Source: Anaeromyxobacter soli
Lineage (GTDB): Bacteria; Myxococcota; Myxococcia; Myxococcales; Anaeromyxobacteraceae
Direction of reading: 5' to 3'
Length of the DNA stretch: 64,000 bases
Assembly: GCF_022808855.1 (NCBI RefSeq)
Contig: NZ_JAKZLF010000006.1
Location: forward strand, 1-64,000
The position numbers and the translations under genes were made by a program. Below, piece by piece: positions 34,899 through 43,613 of this stretch (position 1 is the stretch's first letter; every line of letters begins with the position of its first letter). The notes under the pieces are model-generated. The model had not been told where the DNA came from. It ran no database searches and saw only the letters and a list, made by a program, of their open reading frames with translations.

Positions 34899-35915
34899 TC
34901 ACTCGTGAGCGGCCGCGGGGGCCGGGGACGGCGCGCCCTGGAGGCGCCGCGCGTAGCGCTCCGCCAGGATCGAGCCGACGAACAGCTGGAGCTGATGGTA
35001 GAACATGATCGGCAGCACGATGAGGCCGAGCCCGGGGTGCGCGCCGAAGATGAGCTTCGCCATCGGCACCCCCGAGGCGAGCGTCTTCTTGGACCCGCAG
35101 AACACCGCGGCGATCTCGTCCTCCTTGTCGAGCCCGACGAGCCGCGCGAGGCGCGTCGAGAGCGTCAGGACCACCGCGAGGATGAGCGCCGCCCCCGCGA
35201 CCGCGATCGCGAGCACGGAAACGCCGTGCTTCGTCCAGAGCCCCGCCCGGACCGAGTCCGAGAACGACACGTAGACGAGCAGCAGGATCACGAGCTTGTC
35301 GAACGTGCTCGCGTGCCGGTGCCAGCGCTGGAACCACGCGCCGAGCGCCGGGCGGAGGAGCTGACCGAGGACGATGGGGAGGAGCAGCAAGGTGGCGATG
35401 TCGAGCACGGCGCGTCCGACGGAGAGCGACTCGCCCGAGGTGGACGCCCACACGCTCACGAGCAGCGGCGTCGCGATGATCCCGATGAGGCTCGACAGGG
35501 TCGCGTTGAAGATCGCGCCGGGGACGTTCCCGTGCGCGACCGCCGTCATCGCCACCGAGGAGGAGATCGTGGAGGGCAGCGCGCAGAGGTAGAAGAAGCC
35601 GAGCAGCAGGTCCTCCGGCAGGAACCGCCCGAACGCCGCGGCGAGCACGAGGCCCACGATCGGGAACGCCACGTAGGTCATGGCCTGCACGACCGCGTGC
35701 AGCTTCCAGCGCATCATGCCGGCGCGCAGGCGGTCGCGGGAGAGCGCGAGCCCGTGGAAGAAGAAGATGCCGAAGATGCCGGCGTTCGCGACGCGGTCGG
35801 CGTGCAGCGGCCCCCCGCTGCGGCCGAGCTCCGGCAGCAGCGTCGCGAGCACGACCGCCGAGACCATGCCGGCGAGGAACCAGTCCCGGGCGAGGCGGCG
35901 CAGCCGTTCGATCAC
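34899..35915 (-). CDS. SBF-like (bile acid:sodium symporter family) transporter
   Basis: This 338-residue protein has about nine to ten membrane helices. The GIFFFHGLALS and ALPSTISSSVAMT segments are marks of the SBF-like/DUF4137 (YfeH) group, and VFCGSKKTLASGVPMA is its conserved late motif. It probably exchanges an organic anion with sodium or protons; the substrate is unknown. The GTG at 35915 has a strong GGAGGT 12 bases before it. A longer frame opens at 36014 but its extra residues show no domain sequence. Confidence 0.82.
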   Translation of the reverse strand: MIERLRRLARDWFLAGMVSAVVLATLLPELGRSGGPLHADRVANAGIFGIFFFHGLALSRDRLRAGMMRWKLHAVVQAMTYVAFPIVGLVLAAAFGRFLPEDLLLGFFYLCALPSTISSSVAMTAVAHGNVPGAIFNATLSSLIGIIATPLLVSVWASTSGESLSVGRAVLDIATLLLLPIVLGQLLRPALGAWFQRWHRHASTFDKLVILLLVYVSFSDSVRAGLWTKHGVSVLAIAVAGAALILAVVLTLSTRLARLVGLDKEDEIAAVFCGSKKTLASGVPMAKLIFGAHPGLGLIVLPIMFYHQLQLFVGSILAERYARRLQGAPSPAPAAAHE

Positions 35916-36024
35916 GCGGTGACCTCCACCGACAACGAGTAGCACGAGCGGCCGGGTCCAGCCGGGTGACTTGGAAGCGCGCCCATTCCCCTGGCCTCCC
36001 GCGGGGCGCGCCACGCGGCCTTCT

Positions 36025-36600
36025 TCACCCGGCGGCCGCCGCGGGCTTCCGCGCGACGAGCCGCGCCTCGTGGCGGCCCGACTCGAGCCAGCCCTCCTCG
36101 TAGCGGACGACCTCGAGCCCGCGGACGAGCGTCGGGAGCTCGCCGTCCTCGAGGAGGTGCGCCGGCCCCGGGCGCGCGTGGCGCTCGAGGTTCCTCCGCG
36201 TCGCGTGCGCGACGACGAGGAGTCCTCCCGGCGCGAGCTCCGCCGGGATCGCCGAGAGGAGCGGCCGGTGGAGGAAGTACGTGCAGAGGACGAGGTCCCA
36301 CGGGCCGTGCGGCAACGGCGACGCCTCGAGATCGATCCGGAGGGTCGCGAGCGAGAGCCCGCGCCGGCGCGCCTCGCGCGCCGCGCGCTCGAGCGCGACC
36401 TCCGAGACGTCGGCGAGCGTGACCTCGAGCCCGCGCCGGGCGAGCCAGAGCGCGTTCCGGCCCGAGCCGCCCGCGACGTCGAGCGCCCGACCCTGCCGCG
36501 GGAGGAGCGCGTCGAGCGCGTCGAGGAGCGGCGAGGGCTCGGGGATCGCGTCCTCGTCCCGGTACCGCGCGTCCCACCGCTCGCGATCGCCCTCGGCCAC
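36025..36600 (-). CDS. Class I SAM-dependent methyltransferase (TehB-like)
   Basis: This 191-residue protein has the SAM-binding loop LDVAGGSGRNALWLARRG and the acidic strand-2 residue in VTLADVS. The post-I motif DLVLCTYFLHRP resembles the TehB group of small methyltransferases, which methylate metalloids or small thiols. The substrate cannot be told. It starts with GTG behind AGAAGAGG. It lies between the SBF-like gene and a peptidase gene, all on the minus strand. Confidence 0.8.
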   Translation of the reverse strand: MAEGDRERWDARYRDEDAIPEPSPLLDALDALLPRQGRALDVAGGSGRNALWLARRGLEVTLADVSEVALERAAREARRRGLSLATLRIDLEASPLPHGPWDLVLCTYFLHRPLLSAIPAELAPGGLLVVAHATRRNLERHARPGPAHLLEDGELPTLVRGLEVVRYEEGWLESGRHEARLVARKPAAAAG

Positions 36601-36658
36601 CCTCTTCTTTCTAGTCGAGGCGCGCCGCGAGAGCGCCGGAGGGAACGGGGGCTCGGGA

Positions 36659-36683
36659 GGGGCGAGCCGCAGGCGAGCGCCCC
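36659..36683 (-). terminator. Hairpin downstream of the M24 peptidase gene
   Basis: GGGGCG and CGCCCC arms with an inner GCC/GGC stem form an imperfect hairpin 10 bp past the stop of the leftward gene at 36694. A terminator is plausible; no T-run follows. Confidence 0.35.
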
Positions 36684-36693
36684 ACCGGTACGA

Positions 36694-37857
36694 TCAGACG
36701 ACCATCACCGCGTCCGGCAGCTCCGTGATCCGCTCCCCGCCGCCCTCGCCCACCGCCCAGGTGTTCTCGATCCCGATGGCGCCGAGCCCGGGGAGGACGA
36801 ACTTGGGCTCGACGGCGAGCACCTGCCCGCGCACGAGCGGCACGTCGAGCCCGGGCGCGAGCACCGGCAGCTCGTCCAGCTCGAGGCCGACGCCGTGGCC
36901 CACGAAGCGCGCCTGCGCCCCCGGCGGTCCCATGAAGCGATCGCCCAGCCCCTCCCGCTCGGCGAGCGCCTTCGCGCGCGCCCAGAGCTCCGACGGGATC
37001 GCGCCGGGCCGGAGCCCCTTCACGACCTCCTCCTGGATCGCGAGCGCCACCTCGAACGCGCGCGCGAGCTCGGGGGCGAGCCGGCCGCACACCGCGATGC
37101 GGGTCATGTCCGTGACGTAGCCCGCCTTCATCGCGGTGTAGTCGAGCAGGATCGGCACGTCCCCCGGCACGGGCTCGACCGACGCGCCGAGCGGGGAGGA
37201 CGGCGACAGCCCGCGCCCGGTGACCGGCCCGTCGAAGTAGCTCGGGGCGGTGGCGGAGCCGGCGGCGAGCGCGAGCCCCATGAAGAACTCCTGGTTGAAC
37301 CCGCGCAGCCGCGGGCTCCCCTCGTTCCCGGCCTTGCGCATCCGGTACTCGAGCTCCGCGGCGAGATCGACCTCGCGCATGCCGGGGCGGAGGAAGGACG
37401 GGATCTCGCGGAAGACGCCGCAGAGGAGCGCCGCGGTCTCGCGCATGCGCTCGAGCTCCCAGGGGGACTTCACGCTCCGCTGCACGCGGAGCGCCATCGA
37501 CACGTCCGCGAGCTCCGCGCCGAGCGCGCGCGCCCAGAAGCGCTCCACCGCGCCCGGGGCGACGTCGAAGGTGAACCCTACCCGACGCGGCCCGCCGAGC
37601 GCCGCCGCGAGCTCCTTCGAAGCCGGGAACGGGCGGACGTCCGCGAGCGGGCTCTCCGCCCGGGCGCGCTCGAGGCTCTTGCGCACGAGCAGGACCGCGT
37701 CGCCGCCCGCCGGCACCCACAGCGCCGCGTTCTGGCGCGTGCCGGCCAGGTAGAAGACGTCGGTCGCGTGGACGAGGACCGCGCCGTCGAGCCCCTGGGC
37801 GCGGAGCGTGTCGCGAAGGGCGTCGAGGCGGGCCCGGCATTCGGTGGCGGGGGTCAT
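36694..37857 (-). CDS. M24-family metallopeptidase, Xaa-Pro aminopeptidase-like
   Basis: This 387-residue enzyme has an N-terminal creatinase-like domain and a C-terminal pita-bread domain. All five metal ligands are visible: two Asp in LLDYTAMKAGYVTDMTR, His in VGHGVGLELDE, Glu in VLAVEPKF, and Glu in GIENTW. It would remove an N-terminal residue before proline from short peptides. There is no signal peptide, so it is cytoplasmic. The ATG at 37857 starts the conserved region; a frame upstream to 37920 adds nothing recognisable. Confidence 0.9.
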   Translation of the reverse strand: MTPATECRARLDALRDTLRAQGLDGAVLVHATDVFYLAGTRQNAALWVPAGGDAVLLVRKSLERARAESPLADVRPFPASKELAAALGGPRRVGFTFDVAPGAVERFWARALGAELADVSMALRVQRSVKSPWELERMRETAALLCGVFREIPSFLRPGMREVDLAAELEYRMRKAGNEGSPRLRGFNQEFFMGLALAAGSATAPSYFDGPVTGRGLSPSSPLGASVEPVPGDVPILLDYTAMKAGYVTDMTRIAVCGRLAPELARAFEVALAIQEEVVKGLRPGAIPSELWARAKALAEREGLGDRFMGPPGAQARFVGHGVGLELDELPVLAPGLDVPLVRGQVLAVEPKFVLPGLGAIGIENTWAVGEGGGERITELPDAVMVV

Positions 37858-37979
37858 GTGGTCAGCATGGACGGGACGGGGCGCGCCCTGCAACCGGGGG
37901 CGCCGTGACCCGGGCGCCACTCCCGGAGCTCCTCACCCTCGGTGACGGCGTCGCATTCCCCGACGCCGCCGCGTCGCGG

Positions 37980-38174
37980 CTACGGCCTCGTCGAGAGCCA
38001 GACGAACGCCCCGATCAGCGCGACCAGCGCCAGCACGGCGACGACGATCGCCCCGGCGCCGCCCTTCCGCTCGACACGGTAGCGTTCGAGGCCCGGGCTC
38101 GCGAGGCGAGCGCGGACGGTGTCGTCGAGGTAGCGCCGGGCGGTATCCCCGAGGCGTGGCATCTTTGCGGCCAT
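37980..38174 (-). CDS. Small C-terminally anchored membrane protein
   Basis: This 64-residue protein has a charged N-terminal half and one hydrophobic helix at about 41-60 close to the C terminus, ending in WLSTRP. It resembles a tail-anchored peptide. I chose the ATG at 38174, which has GAAAGGGG upstream; another ATG at 38201 is possible. The family and function are unknown. It lies alone between the peptidase gene and a divergent acetyltransferase gene. Confidence 0.55.
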   Translation of the reverse strand: MAAKMPRLGDTARRYLDDTVRARLASPGLERYRVERKGGAGAIVVAVLALVALIGAFVWLSTRP

Positions 38175-38307
38175 CCCATCACCCCTTTCGTCGCGAGCCA
38201 TCCTACCGCACGGACCGGCCCGTCTCGGCGGCGCTCGGGGACTCACCGCCGGGGCGAGCGCGACCCGGCGCCCGCCGGCGGCGAGGCACATGGGCTACCG
38301 TGGTGGG

Positions 38308-38823
38308 ATGAGCGAGATCGAGATCCGCCGGGCCCGCCCCGAGGACGCGCCGGCGCTCGGGCGGATGGGGGCGACGCTGGCGCGCCTCCACAACCGGATG
38401 GACTCCCGGCGCTTCTTCGCGAGCCCGGGGATGGAGGAGGGCTACGCCTCCTGGCTCGCGCGCGAGCTCGCGAGCCGGAAGGCGGTGGTGCTCGCGGCGG
38501 TGTCGCGCTCGCGCGGGCGCGAGCAGCTCGTGGGGTACGCGTACGGCCGGCTCGAGGGGCGAGACTGGAACACGCTGCGCGACCCCTGCGGCGTCGGCGT
38601 CGATCTCTACGTCGCGCCGCGCGCGCGCCGCCGTGGCGCGGGCCGCCTGCTCCTCGAGGCGCTGGTGCGCGAGCTCGGCCGGCGCGGAGCCCCACAGGTC
38701 GTCATCCAGGTCGCGGCGCGGAACGGCCGTGCGCTCGCGATGTTCGAGGGGATGGGCTTCCGCCGGACGGTGGTGGAGCTCGCGATCGATCCCGCCGAGC
38801 TCCGGACGCCCGGCGCGGAGTGA
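38308..38823 (+). CDS. GNAT-family N-acetyltransferase
   Basis: This 171-residue protein has the GNAT fold signature: an N-terminal IRRARPEDAPAL strand-helix, the acetyl-CoA pyrophosphate loop in ARRRGAGRLL, and the late AMFEGMGFRR segment. It would transfer an acetyl group to an amine, protein or small molecule; the acceptor is unknown. The ATG at 38308 starts the conserved region. It converges with the putative peptidase gene ending at 38838. Confidence 0.85.
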   Translation: MSEIEIRRARPEDAPALGRMGATLARLHNRMDSRRFFASPGMEEGYASWLARELASRKAVVLAAVSRSRGREQLVGYAYGRLEGRDWNTLRDPCGVGVDLYVAPRARRRGAGRLLLEALVRELGRRGAPQVVIQVAARNGRALAMFEGMGFRRTVVELAIDPAELRTPGAE

Positions 38824-38837
38824 CGGCGGGACCCGCG

Positions 38838-40367
38838 TCAGGCGACGCGCGGGCCGGCCGGAGCGCCGGACGACGGCGCGACGCGAGGAGCCCCCCACGC
38901 GGCGTTCCGGTCGTGCATCCCGGCGAGCATGCCGATCATCCCGGTCATCGCCTGCTCCGGGCTCGAGGTCCCCCCGATCGCCGCGTAGACCCCCGCCGCG
39001 ACCGCGTGGGCGGCGTACGCCCCCTCCGCGTACCTCCCCGCCTCGACGCGCGCCTTCCCGGTCCGCGCCCCTGCTCCCTCGAGCTCTCGACGCAGCTCGG
39101 CGACGACGGCCTCGTCCTGGTCGCGCCAGTCCTGGAGGTCGCGGAACGCACGTCCGTCCAGCGCGCGGAGCCGCGTCTGCGCGATCGCGCGCGCCACCAC
39201 GGCGGCCGAAGCCTTCGCGACGCCGGCCGTGACCGGAAACTCGCCGAGGCGAATCCTCCCGAGGTCGCGATCCGCCTCGGCGGTCAGGCGGTCCGCCCAC
39301 CGCGTCGCGCCCTCGAACGACAGGAGCCGCACGGTCTCCGCCGCGAGGTACGCGCGCGCGATGTCCGCCGGATGCGGATCCTCCGTCCTCCCGACGTTCC
39401 GCAACGTCCCCGCGCCGCCCGCGGCCCCGTTCATCGCCCGGAAGTACCCGACGAGCCCGACCGCCGCCGCGGGCCCCATGTTCAGCACGCCGAGGACGTC
39501 CGACGCCGTCTCCTCGATGCGGTCCGCCCAGTAGTCGGCGAGGGCGAGCCCCATCTTCTCGCCGAGGAGCCGCTCTCGCACCACCCGCGCGAGCTCGTCG
39601 CGCAGCCCGTCGTCCGCCTCGAGGAGGTCGTGTCCCGCCGTCTCGTGCGCGAGGGCCGGCCACGCGAGGATCCCCGCCGAGGCGTTCGCCGCCGGGAGGC
39701 TCACCACCGCCGCCTCCACGCCGAGCGTCTCCGTGGCCGTCGCCGGCCAGGTGTACGGGCCGGTCTCGGCGCTGCCCCATCGCACGAGCGGCGGGACCAC
39801 GCCGTGATCGGGCGGCTTCACGCCGCGGCGGTCCTCGGCGGACAGGAACCCCTCGTAGAGATCGCTCACGACCTCCTGGAAGGCGGCCGTCGCGCGCGCC
39901 GCGTAGCCCTCCCCGTGCTGGAGCACCGCCTGCGCGACGTCGAGCAGGAGGCGCGCGGCCCCCTCGCGCTCGGGATCCTCCGCGAGGACGCGGGCGAACC
40001 CGCGCGCGCCGAGCCGATCGAGCGAACGCAGGAGCGGGTCCGCGACCTCGCGCCGGTAGCTCGGCGGGAGCTTCGCAGCCGCCCGCTCGAGCCGCGCCCT
40101 GAGCGAGGCGAAGGTCGTCGGATCCGGCGGGCCGTCCCCGCCCGCGAGGGCCGCCGTGCGGGCGTCCGCGATGCAGGCGGCGAGGCCCGCGAACGACAGC
40201 GGGTCGGAAGGCGAGCGCGGCGCGACGGCGCGGAGCGGCGCGACGCCGTTCGCAGCGTGAAGCGGGTCGCGACGGAGCTCCGGACCGGGGTGCGGGGCGG
40301 CCTCGGGCAGCTCGGCGGCCGGGGCGAGGCTTCGGACGGATGCAGCGGAGACGGTTCTCGGGAACAT
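38838..40367 (-). CDS. Putative zinc metallopeptidase with HExxxH and EExxxD motifs
   Basis: This 509-residue protein shows no clear signal peptide and no recognised family. It contains HETAGH at 241-246 and EETASD at 285-290. Dipeptidyl peptidase III (family M49) uses HELLGH with a downstream EECRAD, the same six-residue spacing of histidines and the same acidic partner, so a related zinc site is plausible. The rest is helical, with a conserved-looking GDxAR-like stretch absent. The N-terminal 60 residues are low-complexity. AGAGG precedes the ATG. The 177 bp upstream of it hold nothing I recognise. Confidence 0.5.
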   Translation of the reverse strand: MFPRTVSAASVRSLAPAAELPEAAPHPGPELRRDPLHAANGVAPLRAVAPRSPSDPLSFAGLAACIADARTAALAGGDGPPDPTTFASLRARLERAAAKLPPSYRREVADPLLRSLDRLGARGFARVLAEDPEREGAARLLLDVAQAVLQHGEGYAARATAAFQEVVSDLYEGFLSAEDRRGVKPPDHGVVPPLVRWGSAETGPYTWPATATETLGVEAAVVSLPAANASAGILAWPALAHETAGHDLLEADDGLRDELARVVRERLLGEKMGLALADYWADRIEETASDVLGVLNMGPAAAVGLVGYFRAMNGAAGGAGTLRNVGRTEDPHPADIARAYLAAETVRLLSFEGATRWADRLTAEADRDLGRIRLGEFPVTAGVAKASAAVVARAIAQTRLRALDGRAFRDLQDWRDQDEAVVAELRRELEGAGARTGKARVEAGRYAEGAYAAHAVAAGVYAAIGGTSSPEQAMTGMIGMLAGMHDRNAAWGAPRVAPSSGAPAGPRVA

Positions 40368-40544
40368 GTGCGCCTCTGGGTGTGGGGGATCGCGCGGGCT
40401 TGCGACGGCCGTGCCGGCGCCGTGCCGCGCGCAACCGCGGAGGAGCTGGGGATCCGCGCGCCGAACCTCGCCGTCTCACGCCCACGGCCCACCGCCGCGC
40501 GGCCGGGCGGTACGCGCCGCGGACCGATCGCGGGTCGTGGATGC

Positions 40545-41249
40545 TCAGAACCCCACGATCTCCCCGCTGCACACGCAGCTCCCGCTCGTGGCGCCAGCGG
40601 GGACCTCGCAGTTGCCGGAGCAGCAGTCGCCGTTCGCGGTGCAGCTCCCGCCCGCCGCGGCGCACGAGGACGCCGGGCTGCACGTGCCGCTCGTGGCGCC
40701 GGCGAGGATCTCGCAGACGCCGGAGCAGCAGTCGCCGGTCGCGGTGCAGCTCCCGCCCTCCGCGACGCACGACGACGGGCTGCACGTGCCGCTCGTGGCG
40801 CCGGCGACGATCTCGCAGACGCCGGAGCAGCAGTCGCCGGTCACGGTGCAGCTCCCGCCCGCCGCGGCGCACGACGGCGGCCTGCACGCGCCGCTCGTGG
40901 CGCCCGCCGGGAGGTCGCACGAAAGCCCCGCGCAGCACTCGACGCTCGCGGTGCAGCTCTCTCCCACGAGGCCGCACAGGACGGGCGGCGCGGCGACGCA
41001 CGTGTACTTGCCCTGGCCGCCCGTCGGGAGGCAGGTCGATCCGCCGCAGCAGCTCGTGTCGGCGGTACCGGTGCACCGCGCACCCTCTGCCAGGCAGGCG
41101 AAGCACCGCAGGATCCCGGCGCGGTCGGCGACGCACCGGCCGTGGTCGCAGCACTGCTCGCAAGGCGACGCGCAGGAGCCGTTGTAGCAGGCGCCCGCGC
41201 AGCACTCTGCGTTCTGCCGGCAAGGCATCCCGGTCGCCAGGCACATCAT
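40545..41249 (-). CDS. Cysteine-knot repeat protein, downstream part of a split gene
   Basis: This 234-residue frame is a chain of cysteine-rich units. The last three copies share C-x6-C-x5-CC-x3-C-x10-C, the inhibitor-cystine-knot spacing, and contain GDCCSGVCE and AGATSG. The first part has MPCRQNAECCAGACYNGSC and more variable units. It has no signal peptide of its own; the secretion signal is on the overlapping upstream frame at 41246-41464. The ATG here overlaps the upstream TGA, so coupled translation is possible, but a single-base deletion in an originally continuous gene explains it better. Confidence 0.6.
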   Translation of the reverse strand: MMCLATGMPCRQNAECCAGACYNGSCASPCEQCCDHGRCVADRAGILRCFACLAEGARCTGTADTSCCGGSTCLPTGGQGKYTCVAAPPVLCGLVGESCTASVECCAGLSCDLPAGATSGACRPPSCAAAGGSCTVTGDCCSGVCEIVAGATSGTCSPSSCVAEGGSCTATGDCCSGVCEILAGATSGTCSPASSCAAAGGSCTANGDCCSGNCEVPAGATSGSCVCSGEIVGF

Positions 41250-41464
41250 CGTGAACGGCACCTGCACCCGCGGTTGCCCTCCCGTGCGGAGGGATCGCAG
41301 GTCAGGCCGGCGCAGCAGACGACGCCGCCCGCGCACGACTGCCCCGCGGCGCCGCACGCCGCGTCTGCTCCGCTCGCCGCCTCCGAGGTCTTGCAGGAGG
41401 AGGCGCCGAGCGACAGGGCGAAGACCAGCGGCAGCACTCGTCGACTCAAGGTGGCGTGCGTCAT
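41246..41464 (-). CDS. Lipoprotein signal and first cysteine unit, upstream part of the split gene
   Basis: This 72-residue frame begins with a lipoprotein signal peptide and lipobox LGASSC, so C24 would be lipidated. It then has one knot-like unit, CGAAGQSCAGGVVCCAGLTC, and stops after CRCRSR. The following frame carries on with the same kind of unit. GAGGAGG precedes the ATG. Alone it would be an oddly short lipoprotein; together with the next frame it would be a surface protein of about 300 residues. Confidence 0.6.
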   Translation of the reverse strand: MTHATLSRRVLPLVFALSLGASSCKTSEAASGADAACGAAGQSCAGGVVCCAGLTCDPSAREGNRGCRCRSR

Positions 41465-41625
41465 GGCGGCTCCTCCTCGCGAGCCGAGACGAATACCACC
41501 GCGCGTGCGCCACGGGTGACGGACAGTGCGCTACGGCCAGGAGTGAATGTGGGATTCCGGAGCCCGACACGACCGGGACTGCGACATCGCGCTCGCGCCG
41601 CGCTCCCGGCTCCAGCGCGCCGGCG

Positions 41626-42252
41626 TCACCGCCCGAACGCGCGCAGGAACGTCCGCACCGCGCCGCGCACCGCCTCGCGCACGGCCGCGTCCGCGGGCCG
41701 CTCGAGGATCCCGAGCCGGGCCTTCAGCACGAGGTCGGACTGGCACAGGCTCACGAACTGCACCGCCGCCGCGCGGGGGTCCTCGAGCAGGAGGACGCCC
41801 CGCTCCTTCCAGCGCTGGAGGTACGCGGAGAGCATGGCGTAGAGCGAGCCCGGGCCGCGGTCGTAGAGCGTCTGGCCGATCTCCGGGAAGCGCGACGACT
41901 CCGCCTGCGCGTGGCGGTAGAGGCCCACCACGGCGGGCGAGAGGAGCAGCCCCATCACCTTCTCGCCGGTCTCCTGCAGCGCCTGCTCGAGCTCGCCCGC
42001 GGGCTCGGCGAGGAACGCCCGGATCCCCTCGCGCAGGGCGTCCACCTCCTCCGAGAGGCAGGCGACGTAGAGGCCCTTCTTGTCGCCGAAGTGGTTGTAG
42101 ACCGTCGCCTTCGAGACCCCGGCGCGGGCTGCGATGACGTCCACGCAGGCCCGCTCGTAGCCGAGCTCGCCGAAGGTGGCGCGCGCCCCCGACAGGATCT
42201 GGCGCCGCTTCGCGGGGGAGAATTCCGCTGTTCTGGCGCCAGGTTCGCTCAT
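41626..42252 (-). CDS. TetR-family repressor of the RND efflux operon
   Basis: This 208-residue regulator has an N-terminal TetR helix-turn-helix (AGVSKATVYNHFGDKKGLY) and a C-terminal ligand domain typical of AcrR-like proteins. It lies divergent from an RND efflux operon with 112 bp between starts, and a perfect palindrome lies in that gap, so it very likely represses the operon and itself until an effector binds. I chose the ATG at 42252; a GTG at 42258 is possible. Confidence 0.9.
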   Translation of the reverse strand: MSEPGARTAEFSPAKRRQILSGARATFGELGYERACVDVIAARAGVSKATVYNHFGDKKGLYVACLSEEVDALREGIRAFLAEPAGELEQALQETGEKVMGLLLSPAVVGLYRHAQAESSRFPEIGQTLYDRGPGSLYAMLSAYLQRWKERGVLLLEDPRAAAVQFVSLCQSDLVLKARLGILERPADAAVREAVRGAVRTFLRAFGR

Positions 42253-42265
42253 TCGCACGCTCTAT

Positions 42266-42292
42266 ACTGAACGGTTCAGTCTTGACCGTCAA
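42266..42292. promoter_or_regulatory. TetR operator in the divergent efflux promoter region
   Basis: ACTGAACGGTTCAGT (42266-42280) is a perfect 15-bp palindrome with 7-bp arms. It overlaps TATACT at 42263-42268, a -10-like box. A second palindrome, TTGACCGTCAA, follows at 42282-42292. The first is the likely TetR site. Confidence 0.7.
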
Positions 42293-42364
42293 CAGGTGCG
42301 ACAGTATGTCTTGCGGCTCGCCGGAGCGCTCGTCCGGCGTGAACGGATCGACGAAAGCCGCGAA

Positions 42365-43576
42365 ATGACTCCTCTCTCCGTGACCTCGCCCGTCGCTCCG
42401 CGACGCGCGCTCCCGTTCCCCCTCCGTGCCGGAGCGTCGCTCGCCACGGTCGCCGCCCTCGCGCTCGCCCTCTCCGGCTGCGAGCGGACCCAGGCGAAGG
42501 GACCGCCTGCCGCGGCCCGCCCGGTCGAGGTCGGGGTCGTGACGCTCGCCCCGACCTCGGTGACGCTCGTGAAGGAGCTGCCCGGCCGGACGTCGGCGTT
42601 CCGCGTCGCCGAGGTGCGCGCGCGCGTGAACGGGATCGTGCTGAAGCGGCTCTTCACGGAGGGCAGCGACGTGAAGGAGGGGCAGCCGCTCTTCCGGATC
42701 GACCCGGCGCCGTACCAGGCGGCGCTCGACAGCGCGAAGGCCGCGCTCGCGCGCGCGGAGGCGAAGGTCGCGTCCGCGCGGCTGCAGGCGCAGCGCTACA
42801 CGGAGCTCGTCGAGGCGAACGCGGTGAGCCGGCAGGAGCACGACGACGCGGTGGCGACGCTGAAGAGCGCGGAGGCCGACGTCGCCGCGGGGCGCGCGGC
42901 GGTGCAGGCGGCGCGGATCAACCTCGGGTACACGACCGTCACCTCCCCGGTGCCCGGCCGCATCGGGCGCTCCGCCGTCACCGAGGGCGCCTACGTGCAG
43001 CAGGCGCAGGCGACGCTGCTCGCGACGGTGCAGCAGCTCGACCCCCTCTACGTGGACGTCACGCAGTCGAGCACCGACGCCCTGCGGCTGCGTCGCGACC
43101 TCGAGAGCGGGAAGCTCCAGAGCGCCGGGAAGAACCAGGCGAGCGTCTCGCTCGTGCTCGAGGACGGGCGGGAGTACGAGCAGCACGGCACGCTGCAGTT
43201 CTCCGACGTCTCGGTCGACGCCGGCACGGGATCGATCTCGCTCCGGGCCATCTTCCCGAACCCGCGCGGCGACCTCCTCCCCGGCATGTTCGTCCGCGCG
43301 CGCATCAACGAGGGTGTGAACCCGCAGGCGATCCTCGTCCCGCAGCGCGGCGTGACGCGCGACCAGAAGGGCCAGCCGACCGCGCTCGTCGTGAACGCCG
43401 AGAAGAAGGTCGAGCTCAGGCAGCTCGTGACCGACCGCACCATCGGCGACACGTGGCTCGTCACCGACGGCCTCAAGGCCGGCGATCGGGTGATCGTCGA
43501 GGGCCTGCAGAAGGTCCGGCCCGGGGCCGAGGTGGTCCCCGTCCCCGCCGCGTCCACGCGGCAGGCCTCCCGCTAG
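42365..43576 (+). CDS. RND efflux periplasmic adaptor (membrane fusion protein)
   Basis: This 403-residue lipoprotein has the lipobox ALSGC near residue 40. It then has the lipoyl halves ([12 protein letters not shown] and [12 protein letters not shown]), an alpha-hairpin with [15 protein letters not shown], and a beta-barrel with [19 protein letters not shown], all standard for AcrA/MexA-type adaptors. It bridges the inner-membrane pump and outer-membrane channel encoded next. The start is the ATG at 42365. The pump gene begins 37 bp after its stop. Confidence 0.93.
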   Translation: MTPLSVTSPVAPRRALPFPLRAGASLATVAALALALSGCERTQAKGPPAAARPVEVGVVTLAPTSVTLVKELPGRTSAFRVAEVRARVNGIVLKRLFTEGSDVKEGQPLFRIDPAPYQAALDSAKAALARAEAKVASARLQAQRYTELVEANAVSRQEHDDAVATLKSAEADVAAGRAAVQAARINLGYTTVTSPVPGRIGRSAVTEGAYVQQAQATLLATVQQLDPLYVDVTQSSTDALRLRRDLESGKLQSAGKNQASVSLVLEDGREYEQHGTLQFSDVSVDAGTGSISLRAIFPNPRGDLLPGMFVRARINEGVNPQAILVPQRGVTRDQKGQPTALVVNAEKKVELRQLVTDRTIGDTWLVTDGLKAGDRVIVEGLQKVRPGAEVVPVPAASTRQASR

Positions 43577-43613
43577 CAGCGCGGTCGCACCCTCCCCAGG
43601 AGATCGGACACCC

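Noticed and set aside
40590-40880. CRISPR-like array in the regularly repeated region
   Set aside because: The repeats are in-frame codons of the cysteine-knot protein, with variable length and no unique spacers.
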